Shown here piece after piece: positions 5,227 to 13,265 of a DNA stretch of 15,257 bases (its first letter is position 1; every line of letters begins with the position of its first letter). The stretch is taken from NCBI GenBank assembly GCA_964491425.1, contig CAZBFR010000017.1:1-15257 (forward strand), in the 5' to 3' direction. Below the pieces are notes generated by a model. The model saw only the letters and a program-made list of their open reading frames with translations. It searched no databases and had not been told where the DNA came from. The stretch is from CAYFMS01 sp964491425 (GTDB lineage: Bacteria > Patescibacteriota > Patescibacteriia > UBA9934). The position numbers were made by a program, and so were the translations under genes.

Positions 5227-6210
5227 ATGCCGTTTCTCCAAGATATTGCAACGATCGCTTTCTACTTCGGCCTCAGTATTACAACGTCCGCCGGAATTTT
5301 CGGATTCTTTTACGCAATGCGCGCCCAAAAGGAAAGCTACTTTATCGATCACTGGAAAGCGCTATCGGTCGCAAACCTTGCCTTACTCATGATGGGGGGA
5401 ATGCTTACGATTGTTGCCTGGTTCTTGGCCGCCGTCTTCCATCCTTTCGTTTCCTTCGCACAAGAAGGAATCCCTTTTGTCATGAGCCAAGAAATCGAGG
5501 TCTCTATTTTACGATGGCAGGCCTTCGGAGCGGTTATCCTCTGTATTTTTGCGGTGTTTGGCTTTTTCCCACTCCGCTATCGAAGTGCGACAACCTGGAT
5601 TCGATTTGAGCGTTACTACGCGGGAATTACAATCGTCGGCCTTCTTACGCTTCTCGCACCGGTGTTTATTACTCGCGATGCGTTCGGTGTGTTTCTCGTT
5701 ATCTCGAGAATGTCGAATATGCTTACAGCCGGAACGATTTTTTCGGCCTGCTTCATGTATATCTTTTTCCGGACATCACACAAACACCTTTCGGTTGTGC
5801 AGCAGGTTTTTGGACTCCATAGAAAACTGTTTTGGCTTGGGATGACTATCTCTTCTATTTCATTCGTATTCCTTGGACCAAGACTCTTTGGCGCAACGTC
5901 GAATTTTGTACTATCACAGATGATTCTTGGTACCTCGATTTTCCTTATCGCGCTCCTTGGCGGTCCGGTTCTTCGACTCTTTGAAAACCCCGTGAGCGAA
6001 AAAACGCACGAATTGCTCCACCTTGTCGCTACACTTCTTATCGGAGCGATAAGTATTTCTTGGATTTTCGTAACCATTATCAATGGCCTTGAATATATCG
6101 ACGTTCCACTGCGCCAACTCTCTATTCTTTTTGGCGCCCTTCTCACAAGTGGCCTTACATTCCTCGTTCTTATCGAATACCTGCTCCAAAAGCAGAAGCA
6201 TCTACTCTAG
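5227..6210 (+). CDS. Polytopic membrane protein of unknown function
   Basis: A 327-residue protein with eight or nine predicted membrane helices and short loops. I do not recognise the family. Aromatic and hydrophobic helices alternate with short basic loops (RYRSATTWIRFERYY; RTSHKHLSVVQQVFGLHRKLFW). Histidines lie at or near membrane segments (VFHPF; THELLHLVATLLIG), so haem or metal binding is possible but unproved. ATG 5227 is used because it follows the 53-residue gene's stop after one base; an upstream in-frame TTG at 5194 would overlap that gene by 32 bases. It ends 37 bp before dnaG with no obvious terminator. A link to the cytochrome b5/DoxX pair is only positional. Confidence 0.75.
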   Translation: MPFLQDIATIAFYFGLSITTSAGIFGFFYAMRAQKESYFIDHWKALSVANLALLMMGGMLTIVAWFLAAVFHPFVSFAQEGIPFVMSQEIEVSILRWQAFGAVILCIFAVFGFFPLRYRSATTWIRFERYYAGITIVGLLTLLAPVFITRDAFGVFLVISRMSNMLTAGTIFSACFMYIFFRTSHKHLSVVQQVFGLHRKLFWLGMTISSISFVFLGPRLFGATSNFVLSQMILGTSIFLIALLGGPVLRLFENPVSEKTHELLHLVATLLIGAISISWIFVTIINGLEYIDVPLRQLSILFGALLTSGLTFLVLIEYLLQKQKHLL

Positions 6211-6212
6211 GC

Positions 6213-6241
6213 TTGTTTTAAGTCCGTTTGGCGGGTAAGAT
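6213..6241 (+). promoter_or_regulatory. dnaG-rpoD promoter, leaderless
   Basis: TTGTTT (6213-6218), a 17-base spacer and TAAGAT (6236-6241). The dnaG ATG starts 7 bases after the -10, the usual distance to a transcription start, so the mRNA should begin at or within a base or two of the start codon. This explains the missing SD. Confidence 0.6.
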
Positions 6242-6247
6242 TTCGCT

Positions 6248-8038
6248 ATGGATCCAAGGGACGAAATACGAGAACGTTTAGATATCGCCGAGGTTATTCG
6301 GGGTCATTTAGATTTAAAGCCTGCGGGAAGCGGAAATTACAAGGCCCTTTGCCCTTTTCACGGCGAAAAAACGCCGTCACTCCACGTTTCGACCGATAAA
6401 AAGATTTGGCATTGTTTCGGGTGTGGAAAAGGGGGAGATGTTTTTTCATTTATCATGGAGATGGAGGGGATGACGTTTCCCGAAGCTCTTAAAGAACTCG
6501 CGAAGCGCGCAGGGGTAACGCTTCCCGATAAACCGGAACGACGTGACGATAGTTCGGCGGACCTCTACGACGTTAACGAATTCGCCGCGAAGATTTTCGA
6601 AAAACTCCTCGATCACCCGAGCGGAGAGGCCGCACGAGCCTACTTAAAGAAACGTGAATTTCCGATTGAACTCGTAAAAAAATTCCGCCTTGGATTTGCG
6701 GTTGATCAATGGTCGATGCTCCTTGATTACATGAAAAAACAAGGACTTACGGAAACGCGAATCGCGGAGGCCGGGCTTATTAAAAAGTCCGAGAAAGGAA
6801 ATTACATCGATCGGTTTAGAGGGCGGATCATGGTTCCGCTGTGCGACGCTTCGGGGCGCGTTGTTGGATTTACCGGGCGTATCCTTATTGAAAATGATAA
6901 GGCTCCAAAATACCTTAACTCCCCGGAGACCCCTATTTACCATAAAAGCTCGCTCCTTTACGGGCTTCACCTCGCGAAGAAAGCGATTCGAAGTGAGGAC
7001 GCGGTTATTATCGTCGAAGGAAATCTTGATGTAATCGCCTCGCACAAGGCGGGCGTTGAACATATCGTCGCCTCAAGTGGTACCGCGCTTACGCTCGAGC
7101 ACCTACGTATCCTTAAGCGCCATACGAATAACCTTGTCTTTTCATTTGATACGGACTCCGCTGGATTTGAGGCCGCGAAAAAAGGAATCGCCCTCGCGCA
7201 AAAAGAGGGCTTTTCGATCAAGGTTATTACGTATGCAAAAGCCGACGGAAAAGATCCGGACGATATCGTCCGAAAAAATCCGGAACAATGGAAATTACTC
7301 GCGCAAAACCCCGTCGACGTAATGGAGTTCTATTTAAGTTACGCGAAGGGCAAGTATCGTTTTACCGATCCTCGCGAAAAAGAGGAGGCGATACACTTTC
7401 TTCTCGAGCGCATTTCGGAAATTCCTGGGCCAATTGAGCGCGAACACTGGCTCCAAGCCGTTTCCGACATTTCTCGCCTCGATATCGACTTTCTTAAAAA
7501 ACAACTTCCAACAGATCGAAAGATTACCGTTCCGGAGCAAGCAAAAACAAAGCCTCTTCCGAAGGAAAAAACGACAAGATTCGATATTGCGAGTGAGTTT
7601 ATGCTCGGCCTCGCGATTGCGAGCCCAACTCTTCGGGCGCGCCTATTTTCCGAGATAAAACCGGAGTGGATAAGTCCAAAATACCGCGAACTGTACAAAA
7701 AAGCACTCCTCCTTTATACTAAGGATCAATCGAGTCACAAAGAGTCTCAACAATTTTTACAATCATTATCCGACGAAGCGGTGAACGAAGACGAGCGTCA
7801 GTCCTTGCGACACGCCTATTTTCAAAGTCAAACAACCGTTCAAACCCTTCCCGAGGATCAAATGACTCTTGAGCTTTCTCGTCACATCCATATCCTTCAA
7901 CAATTTGCGGACCAACGTATCCGTGAAGACCTTGAAGCCAAGATTCGGGAAGCCGAGCGTCAAAACGATCAACCTCTTTTGAAAGCCCTCCTCGACGAGT
8001 ACTCTTCTATTCTTAAACGAAAGAAGCATTTCGATTAG
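6248..8038 (+). CDS. dnaG: DNA primase
   Basis: A 596-residue bacterial primase that makes RNA primers for replication. The CHC2 zinc finger is at the N-terminus: Cys35, His38, Cys56 and Cys59 (CPFH and HCFGC). The Toprim catalytic core carries VEGNLDV (Glu257, Asp261) and SFDTDSAG (Asp301, Asp303). Residues from about 450 on form a helical C-terminal domain, which in this family binds DnaB helicase. Length is normal for the family. The ATG at 6248 is supported by family alignment (MDPRDEIRERLDIAEVI) and by the promoter 7 bases upstream. rpoD starts two bases after its stop, giving a dnaG-rpoD unit, as in the classical macromolecular-synthesis operon but without rpsU here. Confidence 0.97.
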   Translation: MDPRDEIRERLDIAEVIRGHLDLKPAGSGNYKALCPFHGEKTPSLHVSTDKKIWHCFGCGKGGDVFSFIMEMEGMTFPEALKELAKRAGVTLPDKPERRDDSSADLYDVNEFAAKIFEKLLDHPSGEAARAYLKKREFPIELVKKFRLGFAVDQWSMLLDYMKKQGLTETRIAEAGLIKKSEKGNYIDRFRGRIMVPLCDASGRVVGFTGRILIENDKAPKYLNSPETPIYHKSSLLYGLHLAKKAIRSEDAVIIVEGNLDVIASHKAGVEHIVASSGTALTLEHLRILKRHTNNLVFSFDTDSAGFEAAKKGIALAQKEGFSIKVITYAKADGKDPDDIVRKNPEQWKLLAQNPVDVMEFYLSYAKGKYRFTDPREKEEAIHFLLERISEIPGPIEREHWLQAVSDISRLDIDFLKKQLPTDRKITVPEQAKTKPLPKEKTTRFDIASEFMLGLAIASPTLRARLFSEIKPEWISPKYRELYKKALLLYTKDQSSHKESQQFLQSLSDEAVNEDERQSLRHAYFQSQTTVQTLPEDQMTLELSRHIHILQQFADQRIREDLEAKIREAERQNDQPLLKALLDEYSSILKRKKHFD

Positions 8039-8040
8039 GT

Positions 8041-9288
8041 ATGAAACGATCCCCAAAGAAAAAACTTGTGACCAAAAAACCCGTGAAGAAACCTGCAAAG
8101 AAAGTGGTCGCGAAAAAGCCCGTTACAAAAAAGTCTGTAGTGAAAAAAGTTGCGAAGAAGGTTGTCGCCCCTCGACCACCGGCTTCACGCTATAAAAAAT
8201 CAATCCCGCCAACCGAGGAACAAATCGAGAACTTGATTAGCCGAGGAGTCACGCGAGGATTTATTACCGAGAACGAAGCCTTGTTTGCCTTTGGCGAACT
8301 CGAGGATCACCTCGAGTTATTCGAAGACTTTTTGAATTTCATGGATCGAAAAGGGGTTCATTTCCACGAAATGAAAGAGGGTTTTCTTGGAAACCACGGT
8401 CAAAAAGAGGATATTTACGGAAAGATCCGTCTAAAGCCGGAAGCAAAAACAGATACGGGAGATTTAACACAGGATTCAATTCAGCTTTACTTGCGCGAAA
8501 TCGGAAAAATCCCGCTTCTCTCGGCCGAAGAAGAAATCGCCCTCGCGAAAAGAAAAGAACGCAATGATAAAGAAGCTGAGAAACGCTTAATCGAAGCAAA
8601 CCTTCGACTTGTGGTTTCAATTGCGAAGAAATTCGTTGGAAAGCAACTTTCGCTTCTCGACCTGATTCAAGAAGGAAACGTCGGGCTCTTCCGTGCCGTT
8701 AAGAAATTCGAGTACCGCAAAGGATTTAAGTTTTCGACGTATGCGACGTGGTGGATTCGCCAAGCGATTACACGCGCTCTCGCGGACCAATCGCGCACGA
8801 TTCGTATTCCGGTTCACATGGTTGAAACGATTAATAAGTTTAAACAGATCGAACGACGTTTGATCCAGGATCTTGGACGTGAACCGCTTCCGGAAGAAAT
8901 GGCCGCCGAAATGGATCTTCCGATTGATAAAGTTCGACACATTAAAAAGATCTCGCAAGAAACCGTTTCTCTTGAAGCGAGCGTTGGAGACGACGACGAG
9001 GATTCAAAGCTCGAAGATTTTATCGAGGATACGAAAACGATTTCTCCGTCAAAGCAAGCCGCCCGCGAACTTCTTCGCGATTACGTCGCAGAGGCAATGG
9101 AAGGTCTTACCCCACGCGAACAAAAGATTCTCGAGCTTCGTTTCGGGCTTACCGACGGCGTTTCGCACACCCTCGAAGAAGTCGGAAAAGAATTCGACGT
9201 AACCCGAGAGCGTATTCGACAAATCGAAGCAAAGGCCCTCGAAAAGATTCAACAAAAAGACATTATCCGCAAACTCAAGGATTACTAG
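8041..9288 (+). CDS. rpoD: Primary RNA polymerase sigma factor (sigma-70/SigA type)
   Basis: A 415-residue sigma factor. Residues 1-50 are a lysine/proline/valine/alanine-rich tail of KKPVKK-like units, unlike typical RpoD. Residues 55-120 resemble region 1.1. QLYLREIGKIPLLSAEEE (148-165) is region 1.2. NLRLVVSIAKKFVGKQLSLL through FSTYATWWIRQAITRALADQ is region 2, with the aromatic residues that open the -10. Region 3 follows, and TPREQKILELRFGL to VTRERIRQIEAKAL (357-400) is the region 4 helix-turn-helix that reads the -35. All regions of a primary sigma are present, consistent with the TTGnnn/TAnnnT promoters in this window. It is coupled to dnaG by a 2-base gap. The stop abuts, with no gap, the stop of a convergent gene. 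Confidence 0.95.
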   Translation: MKRSPKKKLVTKKPVKKPAKKVVAKKPVTKKSVVKKVAKKVVAPRPPASRYKKSIPPTEEQIENLISRGVTRGFITENEALFAFGELEDHLELFEDFLNFMDRKGVHFHEMKEGFLGNHGQKEDIYGKIRLKPEAKTDTGDLTQDSIQLYLREIGKIPLLSAEEEIALAKRKERNDKEAEKRLIEANLRLVVSIAKKFVGKQLSLLDLIQEGNVGLFRAVKKFEYRKGFKFSTYATWWIRQAITRALADQSRTIRIPVHMVETINKFKQIERRLIQDLGREPLPEEMAAEMDLPIDKVRHIKKISQETVSLEASVGDDDEDSKLEDFIEDTKTISPSKQAARELLRDYVAEAMEGLTPREQKILELRFGLTDGVSHTLEEVGKEFDVTRERIRQIEAKALEKIQQKDIIRKLKDY

Positions 9289-9693
9289 TTACTTGCGTTT
9301 CGGGGAAAATGGCAAAATTTTCTCTCCTCCCTCTGCATTTCTAGGCTCCGAAAAAAGACGCGCTTCTTCAATCTCTTTGTACGCTTCGTGCATAATCCGG
9401 AGATTCTCCTGTAGCTGCTCGTTTTGCAAGGGGGACAATCGATACGGAGCAAGAAGATCGTTCAATGCCTCGTGGAGCAAATCACGAGCGACATCAAGAG
9501 TTTTCTTCTCAAGCGCATGCTCATCTACGCGCTTCAAGGCAGCGTCTCTCAAAAGCTGCTTCGTAAGAAAGAGCGGCGTCTCCGTTGGATTCGTATAGAA
9601 CATGAGCGGGGCGATATTCGATCGATAGCAGATTTCGCGAATCGCCTCTATGATCTGCCGTTTGCGTTTTTCGAGCAATGTTTCGTCCGCCAT
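9289..9693 (-). CDS. Unrecognised 134-residue helical protein
   Basis: I do not recognise this family. It is predicted to be soluble and almost wholly helical, with charged amphipathic stretches at both ends (LLEKRKRQIIEAIREICYRSN; LQENLRIMHEAYKEIEEARLF) around a short central TNPTETPLFLTKQ segment. There is no signal peptide, membrane helix or metal cluster; the tail is basic (PFSPKRK). Its stop directly abuts the rpoD stop, and its start lies 24 bp from divergently read greA. Codon use is like the core genes, and the position between two transcription-factor genes suggests a conserved small protein of transcription or translation, which is inference only. The ATG start has an extended -10 just upstream and no SD. 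Confidence 0.7.
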   Translation of the reverse strand: MADETLLEKRKRQIIEAIREICYRSNIAPLMFYTNPTETPLFLTKQLLRDAALKRVDEHALEKKTLDVARDLLHEALNDLLAPYRLSPLQNEQLQENLRIMHEAYKEIEEARLFSEPRNAEGGEKILPFSPKRK

Positions 9694-9717
9694 AGTAAGG
9701 TTAGATTAACATATTTT
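9694..9717. promoter_or_regulatory. 24-bp divergent promoter region
   Basis: On the minus strand, TG-T-TAATCT (9711 down to 9703) is an extended -10 lying 9 bases before the ATG at 9693. On the plus strand, TAACAT (9707-9712) is a possible -10 ending 5 bases before the greA ATG. The two hexamers overlap, so the two polymerases would compete, and any -35 must lie within the opposite coding sequence. Both mRNAs would have at most a few leader bases. Confidence 0.45.
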
Positions 9718-10209
9718 ATGCAAATCCCAAAACGCAAGGCTGAACTAGACCGGATCGCGCTTCAAAAAGACGAGCCGATTTACCTTACAAAGGAGGCGAT
9801 TGAGCGAACAAAGAAGAAAATCGAACGGTTAAAGGAAGGGTTACCGAAAATGCGTCTCGAGCTCCAAGAGGCGCAAGCACAGGGGGATTTATCGGAAAAT
9901 GCGGGTTACCACACCGCAAAATCGCAACTTCGGAAGGCGATGAGCGACATTGAGCGCCTTGAATATCGACTCTCGCAGGCGGTCGTGATTGAACGGCAGG
10001 GAAATGATACGATAGGGATAGGCTCGACCGTAACGGTTCAAGGGCCGGCGGGGGAGTTTACCTACGCGATTGTCGGATCGATCGAGTCGAGTCCGGGGCA
10101 GGGAAGAATCTCACACACCTCTCCTCTTGGATCCGCTCTCCTTGGAAAATCGCTGAACGAAACGGTTGAGGTAAACGGAAAGAATTTTACTATCATTGCG
10201 ATTGAATAA
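9718..10209 (+). CDS. greA: Transcription elongation factor GreA
   Basis: A 163-residue Gre factor that enters the RNA polymerase secondary channel and stimulates cleavage of backtracked RNA. After a basic N-terminal 20 residues, a long coiled coil (about 25-95) carries the tip signature QGDLSENAGYHTAK with the acidic pair Asp57 and Glu60 that hold the catalytic metal. The C-terminal globular domain (about 100-163) has SPLGSALLGKSLNETVEV, matching the GreA/GreB SPxGxALxGK motif. ATG 9718 is the family start; the frame is open far upstream, but only as the antisense of the convergent gene. There is no SD. Its stop forms TAATATG with the ThDP enzyme gene, so elongation factor and metabolic genes share an operon. 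GreB is unlikely given the tip sequence. Confidence 0.95.
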   Translation: MQIPKRKAELDRIALQKDEPIYLTKEAIERTKKKIERLKEGLPKMRLELQEAQAQGDLSENAGYHTAKSQLRKAMSDIERLEYRLSQAVVIERQGNDTIGIGSTVTVQGPAGEFTYAIVGSIESSPGQGRISHTSPLGSALLGKSLNETVEVNGKNFTIIAIE

Positions 10210-10210
10210 T

Positions 10211-11863
10211 ATGAACGGAGCCGAGCTTCTTGTCCGCGCACTTGAAAACGAAGGGGTTCAGTACGTATTTGGTATTCCGGGCGAAGAGAATCTAGATTTT
10301 CTCGAGGCCCTAAGAACTTCAACGATTAAGCTTATCGTAACGCGCCACGAACAGTCGGCGGGATTTATGGCGGCAACGATCGGACGCCTAACTGGCGCGC
10401 CCGCCGTTGCACTCTCAACGCTCGGCCCAGGGGCGACAAATCTTGTTACGCCTGCGGCCTACGCCACTCTTGGCGCAATGCCAATGATAATGATTACCGG
10501 ACAAAAGCCGATTAAAACGAGTAAGCAAGGACAATTTCAGATTATCAACGTTGTCGACATGATGAAGCCGGTAACGAAGTACGCCGTACAGGTTACCCAC
10601 GCGAACAAGATCCCGCAAATCGTTCGAGAGGCGACGAGGCGCGCGATCGAGGAGCGTCCGGGAGCGGTCCATATTGAGCTTCCGGAAGATATCGCCGGGG
10701 AAATCGTAGACGAAGCCGACCTCTTCCCAACGCAAAAGGTTCGCCGACCGATCGCTGAGCAAAAGGCGGTATCGACCCTCGTTGAACTTCTCGTTAACGC
10801 AAAAAGTCCGTTGCTGTTAATTGGCGCGGGAGCCAACCGAAAAATTACCTCGAAGATGCTTACGGAGTTTATTGAACTTACGGGGATTCCATTTTTTACA
10901 ACACAGATGGGGAAGGGGGTCGTAAGCGACGAACTTCCTTCGCATATCGGATGCGCCGCGCTCTCCTCTAGCGACTTCATGCACAAAGCGGTTGAAGACG
11001 CCGATCTTATTATCAACGTTGGCCATGACGTAATCGAAAAACCGCCGTTTTTTATGAAACAGGGCGGAGCGAAGGTTGCACATGTCAACTTTTACGGAGC
11101 GCATGTCGATTCGATCTATTTCCCGCAACACGAAGTGATTGGAGATATCGCGAACGCGATTTGGCAAGTGACGGAAGCGCTTAGGGCGCGGAAGCCCGAA
11201 TGGAAGGATCATTGGGATTTCTCTTCGTTCTACGCGCTTAAAACGCGCTTCTACGATCATCTCGAAGAAAAGATGCGCGACGGGTCATTTCCGCTTCTTC
11301 CGCAACGAATTGTCGCCGATATTCGAAACGCTCTCCCAAGTAACGGAATTGTGGCGCTCGATAACGGGATGTACAAACTCTGGTTTGCCCGCTATTACTC
11401 TACGTTTGAGCCAAATACCCTTCTTCTTGATAACGCACTTGCGACAATGGGCGCCGGGCTTCCTTCGGGAATGGCGGCGAAGCTCATTTACCCGGATCGA
11501 AAGGTCGTCGTTGTTGCGGGCGACGGTGGGTTTATGATGAACTCGCAAGAACTCGAAACCGCCGTACGACTCGAGCTAGATCTTGTCATCGTCATTATTA
11601 ACGACTCGGGCTACGGAATGATTAAATGGAAGCAAGACGCGCAAAATCTTCCGTCGTTTGGTCTTGATTATACGAATCCCGATTTTGTAAAATACGCCGA
11701 GAGTTACGGCGCGAAGGGCTACCGGGTAACAAACGCCGACGAGTTCGGTACAATTTTAACAACAGCGCTTAACTCAAAAGGAGTTCATGTTATCGATACC
11801 CCAATCGACTACTCGGAAAACGCCCGGGTCTTTAACGACGAATTAAAACGATTAACGAGCTAA
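10211..11863 (+). CDS. ThDP-dependent acetolactate synthase large-subunit family enzyme
   Basis: A 550-residue enzyme of the acetolactate synthase/pyruvate oxidase family. The N-terminal PYR domain holds the catalytic glutamate Glu47 in TRHEQSA. The middle domain (about 190-325) is the FAD/NAD-like fold. The C-terminal PP domain has the ThDP motif GDGGFMMN at 437 through IINDSGYGM, with Asp465/Asn464 binding Mg2+. If a true acetolactate synthase, it condenses two pyruvates to 2-acetolactate and CO2; other family members decarboxylate 2-oxo acids. No regulatory small subunit (ilvN/ilvH) or other branched-chain pathway gene is present, so a biosynthetic role is doubtful. It is coupled on both sides by TAATATG, to greA before and an aldehyde dehydrogenase after, which suggests that an aldehyde or ketoacid product may be passed on. 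Confidence 0.88.
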   Translation: MNGAELLVRALENEGVQYVFGIPGEENLDFLEALRTSTIKLIVTRHEQSAGFMAATIGRLTGAPAVALSTLGPGATNLVTPAAYATLGAMPMIMITGQKPIKTSKQGQFQIINVVDMMKPVTKYAVQVTHANKIPQIVREATRRAIEERPGAVHIELPEDIAGEIVDEADLFPTQKVRRPIAEQKAVSTLVELLVNAKSPLLLIGAGANRKITSKMLTEFIELTGIPFFTTQMGKGVVSDELPSHIGCAALSSSDFMHKAVEDADLIINVGHDVIEKPPFFMKQGGAKVAHVNFYGAHVDSIYFPQHEVIGDIANAIWQVTEALRARKPEWKDHWDFSSFYALKTRFYDHLEEKMRDGSFPLLPQRIVADIRNALPSNGIVALDNGMYKLWFARYYSTFEPNTLLLDNALATMGAGLPSGMAAKLIYPDRKVVVVAGDGGFMMNSQELETAVRLELDLVIVIINDSGYGMIKWKQDAQNLPSFGLDYTNPDFVKYAESYGAKGYRVTNADEFGTILTTALNSKGVHVIDTPIDYSENARVFNDELKRLTS

Positions 11864-11864
11864 T

Positions 11865-13226
11865 ATGATGTACTCTACAAATCCTGCGACAGGGGAGCGT
11901 TTCGCCGAGCACGAAGAACTCACGCCCGCCGAACTCGAAGCGAAGCTCGCAACCGCAGACCGTGCCTACAAAACGTGGCGCGCGACAAGTCTAGACGAAC
12001 GCAAAGCGAAGCTTCTAGCGGTCGCGGACATTCTTCGACGAGACGCCCGCGCAATCGGACTCCTCGCCGTGCGTGAAATGGGTAAACCGATTACGCAAGC
12101 GATTGCGGAAGTCGAAAAATCCGCCCTGGTGTGCGAGTACTATGCAAACAACGCGGAATCGATTCTCACCCCCGAAGTCGTCGCGACAGACGCGACCGAA
12201 AGTTTCGTACGTTTCGACCCAATCGGGGTAATCCTCGCGGTAATGCCCTGGAATTTCCCGTTCTGGCAAGTCTTTCGTTTCATTGCACCTGCAAGCATGG
12301 CTGGAAACGTCGGCGTCCTAAAGCATGCGTCAAACGTTCAACTCTGCGCACAAAAAATTGAAGAGGTATTTCTTGAAGCGGGCTATCCGGAAGGCATTTT
12401 CCAAAATCTCGGTATTTCCTCTTCCGCCGTCGAAAACGTAATTCGTGACGAACGCATCGTTGCCGTTACGCTAACGGGAAGCGAAGGAGCGGGCTCGAAA
12501 GTTGCTGAAACGGCAGGTCGAGAACTTAAAAAGACCGTCCTTGAACTCGGAGGATCGGACGCCTTTATCGTCCTAGCCGACGCCGATCTCGAACATACGG
12601 TGGATCAAGCGGTTCTCGCGCGTCTTCAAAACGCCGGCCAAAGCTGTATCGCGGGAAAACGGTTTATCGTCGCGCAAGAAATCGCTGACAAATTCACCTC
12701 CGCCGTCAAAACACGTTTCGAAGCGTTCCGCGTTGGAAATCCCGAAGAGGAAGCAACGCAAATGGGCCCCGTCGTTAATGAAAAATGTCTTGAGGAATTA
12801 CTCGATCAAATTCAACGCTCCGTCTCCGCTGGCGCGAAGCTCCTCACCGGAGGCGAACGCATGCCCCTACCCGGGTCCTACCTCACCCCAACAATTCTTA
12901 CCGATGTCACTCCAGGCATGCCCTCGTTTGACGAAGAACTCTTCGGACCAGTGATGAGCATCATCGTCGCCCGAGACGCGGATCACGTAGTCGAACTCGC
13001 AAACGCAAGTCGCTACGGACTCGGCGCATCAATTTGGACAAAGGACACCGCAAATGCAAAACGTCTCGCCGAGCGTATCGAATCCGGCAGTGTCTTTATA
13101 AACAACATCGTCAAATCCGACCCCCGTCTCCCGTTTGGTGGAATCAAAAAATCCGGCTACGGACGTGAACTCGCCGGCTACGGCATGAAAGAGTTCGTGA
13201 ACATTAAAACGGTTTTTATCAAGTAG
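11865..13226 (+). CDS. Succinate-semialdehyde-type aldehyde dehydrogenase, NAD(P)+
   Basis: A 453-residue aldehyde dehydrogenase that oxidises an aldehyde to an acid using NAD+ or NADP+. Conserved residues are all present: Asn130 in MPWNFPFW, Lys153 in GVLKHASN, the general base Glu227 in LELGG, and the nucleophile Cys261 in NAGQSCIAG. The C-terminus FGGIKKSGYGRELAGYG is typical. The short length and GNVGVLKHAS segment resemble the Sad/YneI branch of succinate-semialdehyde dehydrogenases, but substrate cannot be fixed from sequence alone. ATG 11865 is used; a second ATG at 11868 is equally good. It follows the ThDP enzyme by one base and is the last gene of the greA operon. The next gene's -35 lies a few bases after its stop, leaving no terminator. 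Confidence 0.9.
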   Translation: MMYSTNPATGERFAEHEELTPAELEAKLATADRAYKTWRATSLDERKAKLLAVADILRRDARAIGLLAVREMGKPITQAIAEVEKSALVCEYYANNAESILTPEVVATDATESFVRFDPIGVILAVMPWNFPFWQVFRFIAPASMAGNVGVLKHASNVQLCAQKIEEVFLEAGYPEGIFQNLGISSSAVENVIRDERIVAVTLTGSEGAGSKVAETAGRELKKTVLELGGSDAFIVLADADLEHTVDQAVLARLQNAGQSCIAGKRFIVAQEIADKFTSAVKTRFEAFRVGNPEEEATQMGPVVNEKCLEELLDQIQRSVSAGAKLLTGGERMPLPGSYLTPTILTDVTPGMPSFDEELFGPVMSIIVARDADHVVELANASRYGLGASIWTKDTANAKRLAERIESGSVFINNIVKSDPRLPFGGIKKSGYGRELAGYGMKEFVNIKTVFIK

Positions 13227-13229
13227 CAC

Positions 13230-13257
13230 TTGAAAAAATCTCGTTTTCGTGTACTAT
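13230..13257 (+). promoter_or_regulatory. Promoter of the pseudouridine synthase gene, near-leaderless
   Basis: TTGAAA (13230-13235), a 16-base spacer, and TACTAT (13252-13257), ending 8 bases before ATG 13266. TATACG (13255-13260) is an alternative -10 with a 19-base spacer. Either gives a leader of zero to a few bases and no SD. Confidence 0.55.
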
Positions 13258-13265
13258 ACGCCCTT

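Noticed and set aside
13230..13265. TTG at 13230 as the start of the pseudouridine synthase
   Set aside because: The extra 12 residues are not part of the S4 domain, and the stretch is the -35/-10 promoter of the gene.
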